Shown: positions 14,384-22,511, numbered from the stretch's first letter. The stretch is DNA of 22,771 bases from Pedobacter sp. UBA4863 (GCF_002399615.1 NZ_DHDZ01000046.1:144876-167646), one strand, 5' to 3'. A program made the numbers and translations. Notes: generated from the sequence alone by a model not told the origin.

Positions 14384-17269
14384 ATGTATTTACCTAAAAA
14401 CCTATTTACTGTATTACTTATTTTCCTTGGCCAATATGCTTTTGGCCAAGATCCCTATTATTATATCATAGATAAGTCTAAGGGATTGCCATCTAACAGT
14501 GTTTATGATATTTTTCAGGATAAAAAAGGATATATATGGTTTGCTACCGATGAAGGTTTGTGCCGGTATAATGGTACTACTTTTAAAACATATTTTTCTG
14601 ATGAGCAAACATCGAGAGCTGGCTCGTGCATTGGCGAAGATAAATACGGTAGAATTTGGTACAGTAACTTTGATGGTTATTTGTACTATGTACAAAATGG
14701 AAAATTACGTGCCCTAAAAAATAAAAATCCGATAGGGTATTTTAAATATGGTATAACCGATGATTATCTGTATCAAATAACCAAGCAAGGCGTTGCTGTT
14801 TACGATTTGAAAACACTGAAACCATATTCGCATATCGCTATTAACGAAGTTCAGTTATCTTCTAGCGATATAGTTAAAAATAAATTTTACGTGCTTACCA
14901 GTGCTCTGTATGAAATTGAAGAAGGGGAAAAAACACGAAAAATAGCCTTGCCAACAGATTTTTACGAATACTTGGGGCATTCTATCATCTTACAGCCTTC
15001 TGCGCAGGGGATGTTGTTTTTATCAAAATTACTTGGTTTTAATTATCTGCTGCTACCAAATGGCAAATTTGTAAAACAGCAACGACCATCTCATCTCAGT
15101 TTTGTTCAAAATGTATCTTACACAGACAGTAATTTTTGGTTAGCTACGCCTAAAGGTGTTTTTCAAAATTTGCAAAATCAGAACTATCAACCATATTTTA
15201 AAGCATTCAATATTTCGGCTACGTTTAAAGATAATAGAGGTAATTATTGGTTTTCTACTTTAAACAGGGGCGTACTTTTAGTTCCAGATTTAAAAAATAT
15301 GTTGTTAGAAATGCAGCCAAGACCAGTACGGATGAGCGCAGTTAAAAATGGCATTGTTACTTCTACCGAAGATGAACGTATTTATCGATTCAATTTAAAC
15401 GACTACTCCAAAAAACTACTTTATAAAGGAGAAAGTAATCATGCTATTAACCAATTGTATGCCGACAGTTTGGGTAATCATATCATGTTTACATCTAATA
15501 GATTCATTTGGTTGGATGAAAACAATAAGGTTAAAAAACAAGTGCATGTAGCCGTAAAAGATGTAAAGAGGGTAGATGATAGTTACTTTAGTTTTGCGGC
15601 GAGTGGGTATTCTGGAATATTTAAAATAGGAAAAAGCAATAAAACCAGCGATTGGGATAGTTTGTTTTTGAGTGAGCAACCAAAATCGCCAGGTAATTTT
15701 ACAGAAGTTGGATTGTTTAGAGAGATAAATGGAAAAGCTACGGTGTTTAACAGCTGTAACAAAACGCTATATTATGCTACCAATGTTGGGCTTTTTTATC
15801 GAACTCCACAATTGCAAGATGAAATAAAACACCAAAACAATAGTTTGTATTTTAAATTGCTCGAAAGTTATAAAACAAAAGTATACGGTTTGGCAACCAA
15901 TGGTAGGGTCCATGTGATAGATAGTTTAAACAAGGTTTCGGAGTTGCGATTAAATATTAAGGATGATGCGTTACAAGCCAGTAAAATTAAGCTTATTGGG
16001 CAATCGCTTTACATAATGACTTTATCCGATATCTATGAATATGATTTAATTAAAGATGAAATTGTAAACCATACCAATTTGGGGCATGATTTCGAGATAT
16101 CAGACATAGAAAGGTATCGTAATTATCTTGTTTTTGCTACTGCGAAAGGAATTTTGCTACAAAATAATAAGCCAAAGCAGATGAAGAATTATACTTCATT
16201 AGTACTAGAAGGTGTAATTATAAAAGACAGCGTTTTTGCTGTAAAAGAGCTGGAAAGCTTAAAATACTGGCAAAATAATATTGATATACGTTATTCATTA
16301 TTAGCGTACACTCCAAATGAAAAGTATGCGGCTTTTTATAGCATAAATTACAATAAATGGCTGCCGCTAGATGAAAAATCGGGCAGCTTAAAGTTGAGTT
16401 CGCTTTCTCCTGGTAAATATAATGTAGGGTTTAAGCTAGTTACAGATAAAGAATATTTCCAAGAGGTTTCGTTTACAATTGCTAAGCCATTTTGGCTATC
16501 TAATTTGTTTTTGTTGCTAATGTTCGCGGTTTTATTGGGTGTTTTTTATGGAGTGTATAGATATAAAATTGCTCAAAAAGATAAGCAGAACCAAATGCAG
16601 TTGGCAAGAGTTAACCTAGAAAAGAACCTTAATCTTTCTAAATTGAAATCAATAAAATCGCAAATGAACCCTCATTTTTTTTATAACGCATTAAACACTA
16701 TACAATCTTACATTTTAGCGAGCGATAAAAAACAAGCCGTAGGATATCTTTCTAAATTTTCTGCATTAACTCGAACTATTTTAGAGATGTCTGAAAATGA
16801 GTTTATTAATTTGAATGAGGAAATAAAAATGATCGGTTTTTACTTAGATATAGAAAAAGCAAGGTTTAACGAAGATTTCGATTATCAAATTATAACCAAT
16901 GGTATAAATAAAGATGAGGAAATACGCATACCAAGTTTGTTGTTACAGCCTTATATCGAAAATGCCATAAAGCACGGTTTGTTACACAAAGAGGGGCAAA
17001 AAGAATTATCAATAATTTTTAATAAAACTGAAAATGTATTAAAAGTTGTGATTGATGATAATGGTATTGGTAGGCATAAGAGTGCCGAATTGAACAAGAT
17101 AAAAAACAATAAACATCAGTCTTTCGCAACTGGAGCTATCCAAAACAGAGTCGATTTGTTAAACCAGGAACTGTCTTGTAAAATAAACATCGAATATCTT
17201 GATAAAGCAAGCGTTGCTGGAAATAGTTTAGGTACAAAGGTTACAATAGAAATTCCGTTAATAAATTAA
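14384..17269 (+). CDS. Propeller-type sensor histidine kinase (LytS/His_kinase family)
   Basis: A 961-residue membrane sensor. A signal peptide (1-22, ending AFGQ) is followed by a large periplasmic part of two-component-propeller type; the first blade is visible as KGLPSNSVYDIF and WFATDEGLCRYNG. A Y_Y_Y-like beta region lies at about 640-700 and one transmembrane helix at about 704-726. The cytoplasmic kinase is of the PF06580 class: phospho-acceptor His764 in QMNPHFFYNALN (760-771), N-box PYIENAIKHG (Glu859, Asn860), and ATP-lid glycines in DDNGIGRH (891-898). This kinase is paired with the LytTR regulator 2 nt downstream, so they form one operon. The signal sensed is unknown; similar Bacteroidota sensors detect polysaccharide products or envelope cues. 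The divergent T9SS-secreted gene may be a target. Confidence 0.92.
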   Translation: MYLPKNLFTVLLIFLGQYAFGQDPYYYIIDKSKGLPSNSVYDIFQDKKGYIWFATDEGLCRYNGTTFKTYFSDEQTSRAGSCIGEDKYGRIWYSNFDGYLYYVQNGKLRALKNKNPIGYFKYGITDDYLYQITKQGVAVYDLKTLKPYSHIAINEVQLSSSDIVKNKFYVLTSALYEIEEGEKTRKIALPTDFYEYLGHSIILQPSAQGMLFLSKLLGFNYLLLPNGKFVKQQRPSHLSFVQNVSYTDSNFWLATPKGVFQNLQNQNYQPYFKAFNISATFKDNRGNYWFSTLNRGVLLVPDLKNMLLEMQPRPVRMSAVKNGIVTSTEDERIYRFNLNDYSKKLLYKGESNHAINQLYADSLGNHIMFTSNRFIWLDENNKVKKQVHVAVKDVKRVDDSYFSFAASGYSGIFKIGKSNKTSDWDSLFLSEQPKSPGNFTEVGLFREINGKATVFNSCNKTLYYATNVGLFYRTPQLQDEIKHQNNSLYFKLLESYKTKVYGLATNGRVHVIDSLNKVSELRLNIKDDALQASKIKLIGQSLYIMTLSDIYEYDLIKDEIVNHTNLGHDFEISDIERYRNYLVFATAKGILLQNNKPKQMKNYTSLVLEGVIIKDSVFAVKELESLKYWQNNIDIRYSLLAYTPNEKYAAFYSINYNKWLPLDEKSGSLKLSSLSPGKYNVGFKLVTDKEYFQEVSFTIAKPFWLSNLFLLLMFAVLLGVFYGVYRYKIAQKDKQNQMQLARVNLEKNLNLSKLKSIKSQMNPHFFYNALNTIQSYILASDKKQAVGYLSKFSALTRTILEMSENEFINLNEEIKMIGFYLDIEKARFNEDFDYQIITNGINKDEEIRIPSLLLQPYIENAIKHGLLHKEGQKELSIIFNKTENVLKVVIDDNGIGRHKSAELNKIKNNKHQSFATGAIQNRVDLLNQELSCKINIEYLDKASVAGNSLGTKVTIEIPLIN

Positions 17270-17271
17270 GA

Positions 17272-18021
17272 ATGACAACAGCAGTAATAATAGATGACGA
17301 GAGGAGGGCCAGAATTAGTTTATCGTTGCTCCTTCAAGAGTATTGTCCCAGTGTTACTTTGGTGACAGAATGCGAAAACTTGTCGCAAGGAGTGAAAGCA
17401 ATAAGAAAATTTAAACCAGATATTGTACTGCTTGACATTGAGATGCCTGGACATAGCGGATTGGAACTTTTAGATTTTTTCGATGAGAACGAGGTGGATT
17501 TCAGCATTATATTCACTACTGCTTATAATGAATATGCACTAAGGGCATTTAAGTTTTCGGCTGTTGACTATCTTTTAAAGCCTATCGTGCCAGAAGAGCT
17601 GGTTGATGCAGTTAAACGGGTAGAGAAACAAAAGCAAAAAATACAAAATTATAACTTATTGAAGCAAAATGTGGCAAATGCTCATATTGACAAAATTGCA
17701 GTGCCGTCTGGTAGCTCCCTTATTTTTCTTGATATAAAACAGATTGTTTTCGTTAAAGGAGAGGGGGCGTATTCGGAAGTGAATATGCAAGATAAAACCA
17801 AGCTTATGGTAAGTCGAAATCTCAAGAATTTTGAAGATATTTTATGTCAAAACAGTAATTTCTTTCGAGGCCATAAATCTTACATTGTAAACTTAGACTA
17901 TGTCAGTTCTTACAGTAAAACAGATGGTGGAAGTCTGTTTATGAAAGACAATATATCTATTCCGGTATCTCCAGAAAAAACACAGTTGATTTTGGAAAAG
18001 ATACAGATGATAAAGAGGTGA
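17272..18021 (+). CDS. LytTR response regulator
   Basis: A 249-residue two-component regulator. The receiver domain occupies residues 1 to about 120, with acidic pocket Asp8/Asp9, phospho-acceptor Asp55 in VLLDIEMPG, Thr83 and Lys103. A short helical linker (about 115-135) leads to a LytTR DNA-binding domain (about 140-249) with VFVKGEGAYSEV, RNLKNFEDIL and FFRGHKSYIVNLDYV. Its start is 2 nt after the stop of the sensor kinase, implying co-transcription and translational coupling. It is phosphorylated by that kinase and then binds DNA at paired direct repeats. Candidate sites lie at 14313-14338 in front of the operon. The stop codon ends 2 nt before the inverted repeat at 18024. Confidence 0.95.
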   Translation: MTTAVIIDDERRARISLSLLLQEYCPSVTLVTECENLSQGVKAIRKFKPDIVLLDIEMPGHSGLELLDFFDENEVDFSIIFTTAYNEYALRAFKFSAVDYLLKPIVPEELVDAVKRVEKQKQKIQNYNLLKQNVANAHIDKIAVPSGSSLIFLDIKQIVFVKGEGAYSEVNMQDKTKLMVSRNLKNFEDILCQNSNFFRGHKSYIVNLDYVSSYSKTDGGSLFMKDNISIPVSPEKTQLILEKIQMIKR

Positions 18022-18023
18022 TG

Positions 18024-18091
18024 TAGCCACAGATACACAGATGATACTTTTCAATGAGGTTTGTATTTTAAATCTGTGCTATCTGTGGCTA
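18024..18091. repeat. Inverted repeat downstream of the response regulator
   Basis: TAGCCACAGATACACAGAT (18024-18042) and ATCTGTGCTATCTGTGGCTA (18072-18091) are reverse complements apart from one indel, with a 29-nt loop. It begins 2 nt after the response regulator stop, so it may act as a terminator-like hairpin, although no U tract follows. The TAGCCACAGAT outline resembles dispersed intergenic repeats known from Bacteroidota. Confidence 0.65.
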
Positions 18092-18104
18092 TTTAAATAT
18101 TATG

Positions 18105-18180
18105 TTAACCCCTAGTGCATTAATTGATTTAGTTAGTTCTCCTCCTTCTTGCCCCCTCCAAAGGGGGCCACATGGTGTAT
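18105..18180. repeat. Dispersed repeat, copy A (76 bp shared)
   Basis: This segment is closely matched by 22699-22771: both contain TTAACCC, TAGTGCATTA, TTAGTTAGTT- or TTAATTAGTT-type text, CCCCTCCAAAGGGGG and CACATGG. The similarity continues into the right inverted-repeat arm only in this copy, because the other one is cut by the window end. Confidence 0.8.
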
Positions 18181-18227
18181 AATTATACGATTTGCATATC
18201 CCCCTCTTGGAGGGGGCAGGGGGAGGA
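18140..18227. repeat. GC-rich inverted repeat (MITE- or REP-like)
   Basis: The arms TCCTCCTTCTTGCCCCCTCC...GGGGG (18140-18167) and CCCCCTC...GGAGGA (18200-18227) are reverse complements with about three mismatches over 28 bp and a 32-nt AT-rich loop. Each arm also contains a smaller hairpin (CCCCCTCCAAAGGGGG or CCCCCTCTTGGAGGGGG). No gene lies inside. Further right, TACAAATATTTGTA (18241-18254) and TATCAAT/ATTGATA (18255-18281) are small palindromes downstream of the GAPDH gene and could form a weak terminator for it. Confidence 0.75.
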
Positions 18228-18297
18228 TTTAAACTTCATGTACAAATATTTGTATATCAATTATTTATTGTTTTATTGATAATGCAAACGGGTTATG

Positions 18298-19746
18298 TTA
18301 ATAATAAGTTAACCTTACTACGCCTGCAATTTTCTTGGCCAAACGAATTACCTGTCTGGTATAACCGTACTCATTATCGTACCAGGCGTACAATACCACC
18401 GATTTTCCATCTTTAGAAAGAATGGTTGCCGGGCCATCAATTATTGAAGCATGACTGTTGCCAATTAGATCGGTACTTACCAGTTCATTAGAAACAGAAT
18501 ATTCTAGTTGCTCAGAAAGGTCGCCAAAAAGTGAAGCCTGTTTTAATACGTTTTCAATAGCTTCCTTAGTAGTTTCGCTATTTAGAGAGAGGTTTAAAAT
18601 AGCCAAAGAAACATTTGGTGTAGGTACACGAACAGCATTTCCTGTTAGTTTGCCTGCCAATAGCGGAAGTACTTTTGCTACGGCCTTATCGGCACCGGTT
18701 TCGGTAATTACCAGGTTTAATGCAGCCGAACGCCCTCTACGATATTTTTTATGGTAATTATCTAACAAGTTTTGATCGTTAGTATAAGAATGAACGGTTT
18801 CGATATGTCCCTTTTCGATGCCAAAATTATCTTCTATTGTTTTTAGTACAGGAATAATAGCATTGGTGGTACAAGATGCGTTAGAAAAAATAGCTTCTTC
18901 CTTAAAATCAAAATCTCCGTCATTAATTCCGGTAACAATATTTGGAATATCGCCCTTGGCCGGAGCCGTTAATAAAACCTTGCTTACGCCTTTAGCGCTC
19001 AAATGCCTGCTCAAGCCTTCACGGTCACGGTAAACACCGGTATTATCAATTACTAAAGCATCTTTTATGCCGTATTGGGTATAGTCTGCTTCTTCTGGGT
19101 TTTTAACTGCAATTAAATAAATGGTTTGGCCATTAATAATTAGCGCTTTGTTTTCGTGGTCTTCTACAATGGTGCCGTTAAAAGGCCCATGTATAGAATC
19201 TGTTCGTAATAGTTCGGCACGCTTGGTTAATTCTTCGTCGCTATAGCTACGGGTAACAATGGCCCGTAAACGTAATTGCTCGCCCTTTCCGGCCTGCACA
19301 ATTAATTCCCTTGCAGCAATACGGCCAATACGTCCAAAGCCATACAGCACTACGTCTTTTGGTTTTAAATTGATTTTGTCTTTGCCAATATGCTTGCCCA
19401 ATTTGCTGATAACGAAATCATGCATGCTAGCTTGCGTGTTGCTCTCGTCAAGCCATTCAGAGGCTAATCGGCCAATATCTATACGCGACGGTGCCAAGCT
19501 AGATTTTGCAATGGTGTTGGCCAATTCTAATGTTTCGTAAATAGAAATGTCTTTGCCGCTAATTTCTTTAGCGTATTGGTGGTAGGCTAAAATTTCGCTA
19601 CTGCCCACATCAAACAAAGGCTTACGGAAAAGCACCAATTCAATAGACCTATCGAACCATAGGTGGCCTACGCATTTAATAAGCTCTAATGCTTTTTTCT
19701 CTTTTTCAATCCAGTTCTGAAACTCCGACTGATATTTATTAGACAT
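18298..19746 (-). CDS. gap: Glyceraldehyde-3-phosphate dehydrogenase, long form
   Basis: A 482-residue GAPDH, about 145 residues longer than the usual 330-340. Residues 1 to about 128 form an N-terminal helical extension of unknown function. The Rossmann domain starts at VVLYGFGRIGR (132-142). The catalytic Cys292 (SNASCTTNAI) and His319 (ETVHSYTNDQ) are intact, as are substrate-binding elements (YRRGRSAALN, 335-344) and the conserved WYDNEYGY near the C-terminus. Where NAD-specific enzymes have an Asp after the second strand (IND), this protein has VTR (164-166, Arg166), which suggests NADP use or relaxed specificity. It catalyses the phosphorylating oxidation of glyceraldehyde 3-phosphate or the reverse gluconeogenic step. 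Its promoter overlaps the sigma-factor terminator. Confidence 0.95.
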   Translation of the reverse strand: MSNKYQSEFQNWIEKEKKALELIKCVGHLWFDRSIELVLFRKPLFDVGSSEILAYHQYAKEISGKDISIYETLELANTIAKSSLAPSRIDIGRLASEWLDESNTQASMHDFVISKLGKHIGKDKINLKPKDVVLYGFGRIGRIAARELIVQAGKGEQLRLRAIVTRSYSDEELTKRAELLRTDSIHGPFNGTIVEDHENKALIINGQTIYLIAVKNPEEADYTQYGIKDALVIDNTGVYRDREGLSRHLSAKGVSKVLLTAPAKGDIPNIVTGINDGDFDFKEEAIFSNASCTTNAIIPVLKTIEDNFGIEKGHIETVHSYTNDQNLLDNYHKKYRRGRSAALNLVITETGADKAVAKVLPLLAGKLTGNAVRVPTPNVSLAILNLSLNSETTKEAIENVLKQASLFGDLSEQLEYSVSNELVSTDLIGNSHASIIDGPATILSKDGKSVVLYAWYDNEYGYTRQVIRLAKKIAGVVRLTYY

Positions 19747-19776
19747 ACAACAAAATTATTTGGGTTAGAAATGCTG

Positions 19777-19807
19777 CAAAAGTAAAAAAGATTGGGTGTT
19801 TGCCCAA
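19777..19807 (-). promoter_or_regulatory. gap promoter
   Basis: On the minus strand, TTG (19805-19807) is followed after 20 bp by TACTTTTG (19777-19784), matching the Bacteroidota consensus. The -33 box and spacer lie inside the hairpin of the sigma-factor terminator at 19784-19815. Confidence 0.6.
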
Positions 19808-19815
19808 TCTTTTTT
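19784..19815 (-). terminator. Sigma-factor gene terminator
   Basis: AAAAAAGATTGGG - TGTTTG - CCCAATCTTTTTT forms a perfect 13-bp stem with a 6-nt loop. It lies about 60 nt after the sigma-factor stop on the minus strand and separates that gene from the downstream gap gene. Confidence 0.85.
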
Positions 19816-19874
19816 GTTTTATTTTTATTTTAAAATATTGTTTTACAGTGTGTTGAAAATACACTAAGCGGTGG

Positions 19875-20735
19875 TTAGCCTAAATATGATTTCAAGATTT
19901 TACTTCTCGAAGTGTGACGTAAACGTTGTAGTGCCTTGTCTTTAATTTGGCGAACACGCTCGCGGGTCAAATTAAATTTTTCACCAATTTCTTCTAATGA
20001 AAGCGGATGATTGGTGCTTAAGCCAAAAAACAAAACAATGATTTCTCGTTCACGTTCTGTTAAAGTAGATAACGAACGTTTAATTTCTTCAGAAAGCGAC
20101 TCGTTGATTAAGTTGCTGTCGGTGTTTGGCTCGTGGTTTTCCAATACATCCAATAATGTATTTTCTTCACCTTGAACAAACGGCGCATCCATAGATACGT
20201 GACGACCAGAATTACTTAAGGTATCAGAAATCTTATCAACCGTGGTTTCTAAAATATCTGCCAATTCTTCTGGCGAAGGTTCACGTTCGTATTCTTGCTC
20301 TAATTTAGAGAAAGCTTTGCTGATTTTACTTAACGAACCTACTTGGTTTAGCGGCAAACGTACAATACGGCTTTGCTCTGCAATAGCTTGTAAAATCGAT
20401 TGACGAATCCACCATACGGCGTAAGAGATGAATTTAAAGCCTTTAGTTTCATCAAAACGTTTTGCTGCTTTAATCAAACCTAAGTTTCCTTCGTTAATTA
20501 AATCTCCGAGCGTTAAACCTTGATTTTGGTATTGTTTCGCCACCGAAACTACGAAACGCAAATTGGTTTTTGTTAATCTTTCAAGAGCGGCTTGGTCTCC
20601 TTCACGAATCTTACGAGCTAAAATTACTTCTTCTTCGGCTGTAATTAAATCCACTTTGCCAATCTCATGTAAATACTTGTCTAACGACTGACTTTCGCGA
20701 TTGGTAATGGATTGGGTTATTTTGAGTTGTCTCAT
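19875..20735 (-). CDS. rpoD: Primary RNA polymerase sigma factor (Bacteroidota short form)
   Basis: A 286-residue sigma-70 factor. It lacks region 1.1, as is characteristic of the primary sigma of Bacteroidota (the sigma-ABfr type of Bacteroides fragilis, about 32 kDa). Region 1.2 (about 15-50, SLDKYLHEIGKVDLITAEEE), region 2 (about 52-122, with LGDLINEGNLGLIKAAKRFD and KFISYAVWWIRQSI), region 3 (about 130-205, with RIVRLPLNQVG) and region 4 (about 218-280, LSTLTEREREIIVLFFGL and LTRERVRQIKDKALQRLR) are all complete. It recruits core polymerase to the TTTG/TAnnTTTG promoters that are seen throughout this window. Its own upstream region holds a TACTTTTG -7 element, and a strong hairpin ends the transcript. 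Confidence 0.97.
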   Translation of the reverse strand: MRQLKITQSITNRESQSLDKYLHEIGKVDLITAEEEVILARKIREGDQAALERLTKTNLRFVVSVAKQYQNQGLTLGDLINEGNLGLIKAAKRFDETKGFKFISYAVWWIRQSILQAIAEQSRIVRLPLNQVGSLSKISKAFSKLEQEYEREPSPEELADILETTVDKISDTLSNSGRHVSMDAPFVQGEENTLLDVLENHEPNTDSNLINESLSEEIKRSLSTLTEREREIIVLFFGLSTNHPLSLEEIGEKFNLTRERVRQIKDKALQRLRHTSRSKILKSYLG

Positions 20736-20773
20736 TTATACTATATTGATCCTCGTTTTGTTTTTCAGTGTTG

Positions 20774-20804
20774 CAAAAGTAGTGTTTTTTTATGCATTAC
20801 CGAA
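20774..20804 (-). promoter_or_regulatory. Candidate sigma-factor gene promoter
   Basis: On the minus strand, TACTTTTG (20774-20781) matches the -7 consensus. The -33 position (20802-20804) reads TTC in CTTTCGG, so it is weaker than at other promoters here. The -7 element and following GCA are identical to those of gap. Beyond it, 20805-21156 is AT-rich intergenic DNA without a convincing gene. Confidence 0.45.
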
Positions 20805-21103
20805 AGATAAATTACTGAAAATGTTATGTTTTGTTGTGTGTTTTTGAACGATTTCTTTACAGCAAAAACCATTCCAAATAGAAGTTGGCAATAATCTGGT
20901 TTTGGGTTGGTGTTTTTACTTAAGTTGCTTATTTTAAATGTTTTGTTCTTGTTTTCAAAGGAGTTATGCCTAAATAAAATGCTTTATTTTTAGAGATGTC
21001 TTTTTTATGTCAGTTTATTTGGAGGTAAGCTATGGCAGGATAGGGAGTGGCTTAGTACATTGATACTGAAAGTGAGGCAAAATCAAGACAGTGTTTTGTT
21101 TTT

Positions 21104-21142
21104 AACCCCGTAGCACTTAGCTGAAAAATAAAGCCTACGAGG
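21104..21142 (-). other. Hairpin downstream of the DUF1508 gene
   Basis: On the minus strand, CCTCGTAG and CTACGGGG form an 8-bp stem (one G-T wobble) with a loop of about 23 nt. It lies about 15 nt after the DUF1508 gene stop. No U tract follows, so it is at best a weak or rho-assisted terminator. Otherwise the 421-bp gap 20736-21156 shows no gene. Confidence 0.3.
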
Positions 21143-21156
21143 TATTAAATAATAGG

Positions 21157-21489
21157 TTATGTCGTTAAATCAGCAATAGTGGCATCGGGAGCATTTTTTT
21201 TAACCGATTCTATTCCGTTTTCCATGCTGGCAACACTTTCGTACATTTCGCTAGACCCTATAACTTGTCCGTTGCTGGCTTTTAAATTAAAATAAGGCTT
21301 ACCATTGGATGATTCTAAGCGATCGTAGCGATTGTCGTCAATAGCATTTTTCTTTACAGATTCGATACCGTTTTCACAACCAGCTTTGGCGTTGTAGCCT
21401 TGGCTCGATAGAATCACTTGTCCGTTTCCTGCTTTCAGGTTAAACTGGTAATCGCCGTTTTTTCTAGTTGTAATTTCAAATTTTCCCAT
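21157..21489 (-). CDS. yegP: YegP-type DUF1508 protein, two tandem repeats
   Basis: A 110-residue protein with two copies of the DUF1508 motif: residues about 3-49 (FEITTRKNGDYQFNLKAGNG, then QVILSSQGY and NGIESVKKNA) and about 54-100 (YFNLKASNGQVIGSSEMY and NGIESVKKNAP). This is the domain arrangement of YegP, a small beta-rich cytoplasmic protein linked by some work to stress responses but without a firm function. The repeats share the core FNLKA.NGQVI.SS and NGIESVKKNA. The gene stands alone, with no clear promoter found by eye. Confidence 0.92.
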   Translation of the reverse strand: MGKFEITTRKNGDYQFNLKAGNGQVILSSQGYNAKAGCENGIESVKKNAIDDNRYDRLESSNGKPYFNLKASNGQVIGSSEMYESVASMENGIESVKKNAPDATIADLTT

Positions 21490-21676
21490 AATTATAAAAG
21501 ATTAAACCCTAATTTATATGTTTTAACCAGTAGGAAAAAGTTTTTTAGAAATTTCAGAAGCTTAAATTTCAATATAGCTTTTACTTGTAGTTTAATAGTT
21601 ATTGGTTATAAGACTGTTAAGTGTTGTTTTGTCGGTATCTAAAGTTGATGGCAGAAAGATGTTGGCTACTTATTAA

Positions 21677-21820
21677 ATGAGTCGCAAAGAGCTTTTGATG
21701 TTTGTTGCACAAGAAAACGGCAAGATTTCGGTAAAAAGCAATTTAGGTGTAGGAAGTACGTTTACTTTTTCTTTAAACAGCTTGCAAGGTAATAGAGGTC
21801 ATCACATCGGCTCTACATAG
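21677..21820 (+). pseudogene. Histidine kinase C-terminal remnant
   Basis: A 47-codon frame contains ENGKISVKSNLGVGSTFTFS, the characteristic C-terminal end of a HATPase_c domain (the G2 box GVGSTFTF and preceding ISVKS strand). A TAA stop lies immediately before the ATG in the same frame, and no N-, G1- or F-box is found upstream in the 186 bp back to the DUF1508 gene start. It is therefore probably the tail of a deleted or decayed sensor kinase. The surrounding 386-bp gap (21490-21875) otherwise shows no gene. Confidence 0.65.
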
Positions 21821-21849
21821 CAAATGCTATCCATGCAGTAAGTGAGCCG
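21808..21849. repeat. Nested hairpins downstream of the DUF6266 gene
   Basis: CGGCTC (21808-21813) pairs with GAGCCG (21844-21849), and inside it ATAGCA-AA-TGCTAT (21817-21830) forms a second perfect stem. It lies 26 nt beyond the DUF6266 stop (minus strand) and overlaps the end of the kinase remnant. No U tract follows, so terminator function is uncertain. Confidence 0.3.
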
Positions 21850-21875
21850 TGTTGAAAATAAAACGAACAATACCT

Positions 21876-22511
21876 TTAGATAATCACCACGCTACCTAAA
21901 TACCTACTATTGCTTTTGGCAGAGCGGTCATTGGCAATAAATGCCAAATAAAGATGAAAAGTTTTTCCTTGATCTTCTTTTGCGAGTTTTAAGGTAGCGA
22001 TGCCAGAATTTCTGGGCGACGCGGCCGCGTTGTAGCTCACTTTTTGGTTTTCAATGTCGTAAGCAACTAACATGCTTTGGTCATTGTAGGCCGCTGGCAC
22101 TTCGGTGCTCCAAGTAAAAATAACCCTCTGGTCTTTACCCGCAACAGCACTGGCACTAAGCGGCAAGACTTGCGTACCAAAGCTTACCAAGGCCAGTGCC
22201 GGATTTATGAAAACCCCTTTGCCTTCCTCGTAAACCATTGCATTTTTTTGATTGTATGATTTAGCGGCCACAAAACCTTCGTAAGTGGGTTGATAGTCCT
22301 TGAAACCAATCCGCAAAAAATCGGTAAGTGGCGCCAACCAACGTTGTGATACCGAAAATTTTAAGCGATTAAGTAATTCTTTTGCACTGGGTTGGCTTGT
22401 TCGCTTTCGTGGTGTGCTACGAATAACCTGTTGCCCGTTAAGATGATAGCCTACTACGTTGCCAATCTTTCCTTTAAAACTGCCATTAATTCCATTTTTG
22501 CCAATAGCCAT
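21876..22511 (-). CDS. DUF6266-family protein
   Basis: A 211-residue protein whose opening MAIGKNGINGSFKGKIGNVV and the following GYHLNGQQVIRSTPRKRTSQPSA-type text (written here in parts) match the DUF6266 family of Bacteroidota, of unknown function. The N-terminal third is basic and glycine-rich; the rest alternates beta-strand-like segments (RVIFTWSTEVPAAYNDQS, SMLVAYDIENQKVSYNAA, HLYLAFIAND), consistent with an Ig- or immunoglobulin-like beta fold. No signal peptide is visible. Similar proteins are often found in several copies per genome and show phage-structural-protein-like openings, but I see no prophage genes nearby. Upstream lies an 11-bp-phased repeat array. Confidence 0.85.
   Translation of the reverse strand: MAIGKNGINGSFKGKIGNVVGYHLNGQQVIRSTPRKRTSQPSAKELLNRLKFSVSQRWLAPLTDFLRIGFKDYQPTYEGFVAAKSYNQKNAMVYEEGKGVFINPALALVSFGTQVLPLSASAVAGKDQRVIFTWSTEVPAAYNDQSMLVAYDIENQKVSYNAAASPRNSGIATLKLAKEDQGKTFHLYLAFIANDRSAKSNSRYLGSVVII

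Noticed and set aside
18140..18227. Possible CRISPR or terminator in the GC-rich repeat block
   Set aside because: There are only two arms in inverted orientation with no spacers, and no U tract; it is better described as a dispersed inverted-repeat element.
18458..19540. Plus-strand frames opposite the GAPDH gene
   Set aside because: Antisense to a complete, motif-supported GAPDH; no independent start signals or domains.
21876..22511. DUF6266 gene as evidence of a prophage
   Set aside because: No capsid, tail, integrase or lysis genes are seen around it, and the family occurs widely in Bacteroidota chromosomes.
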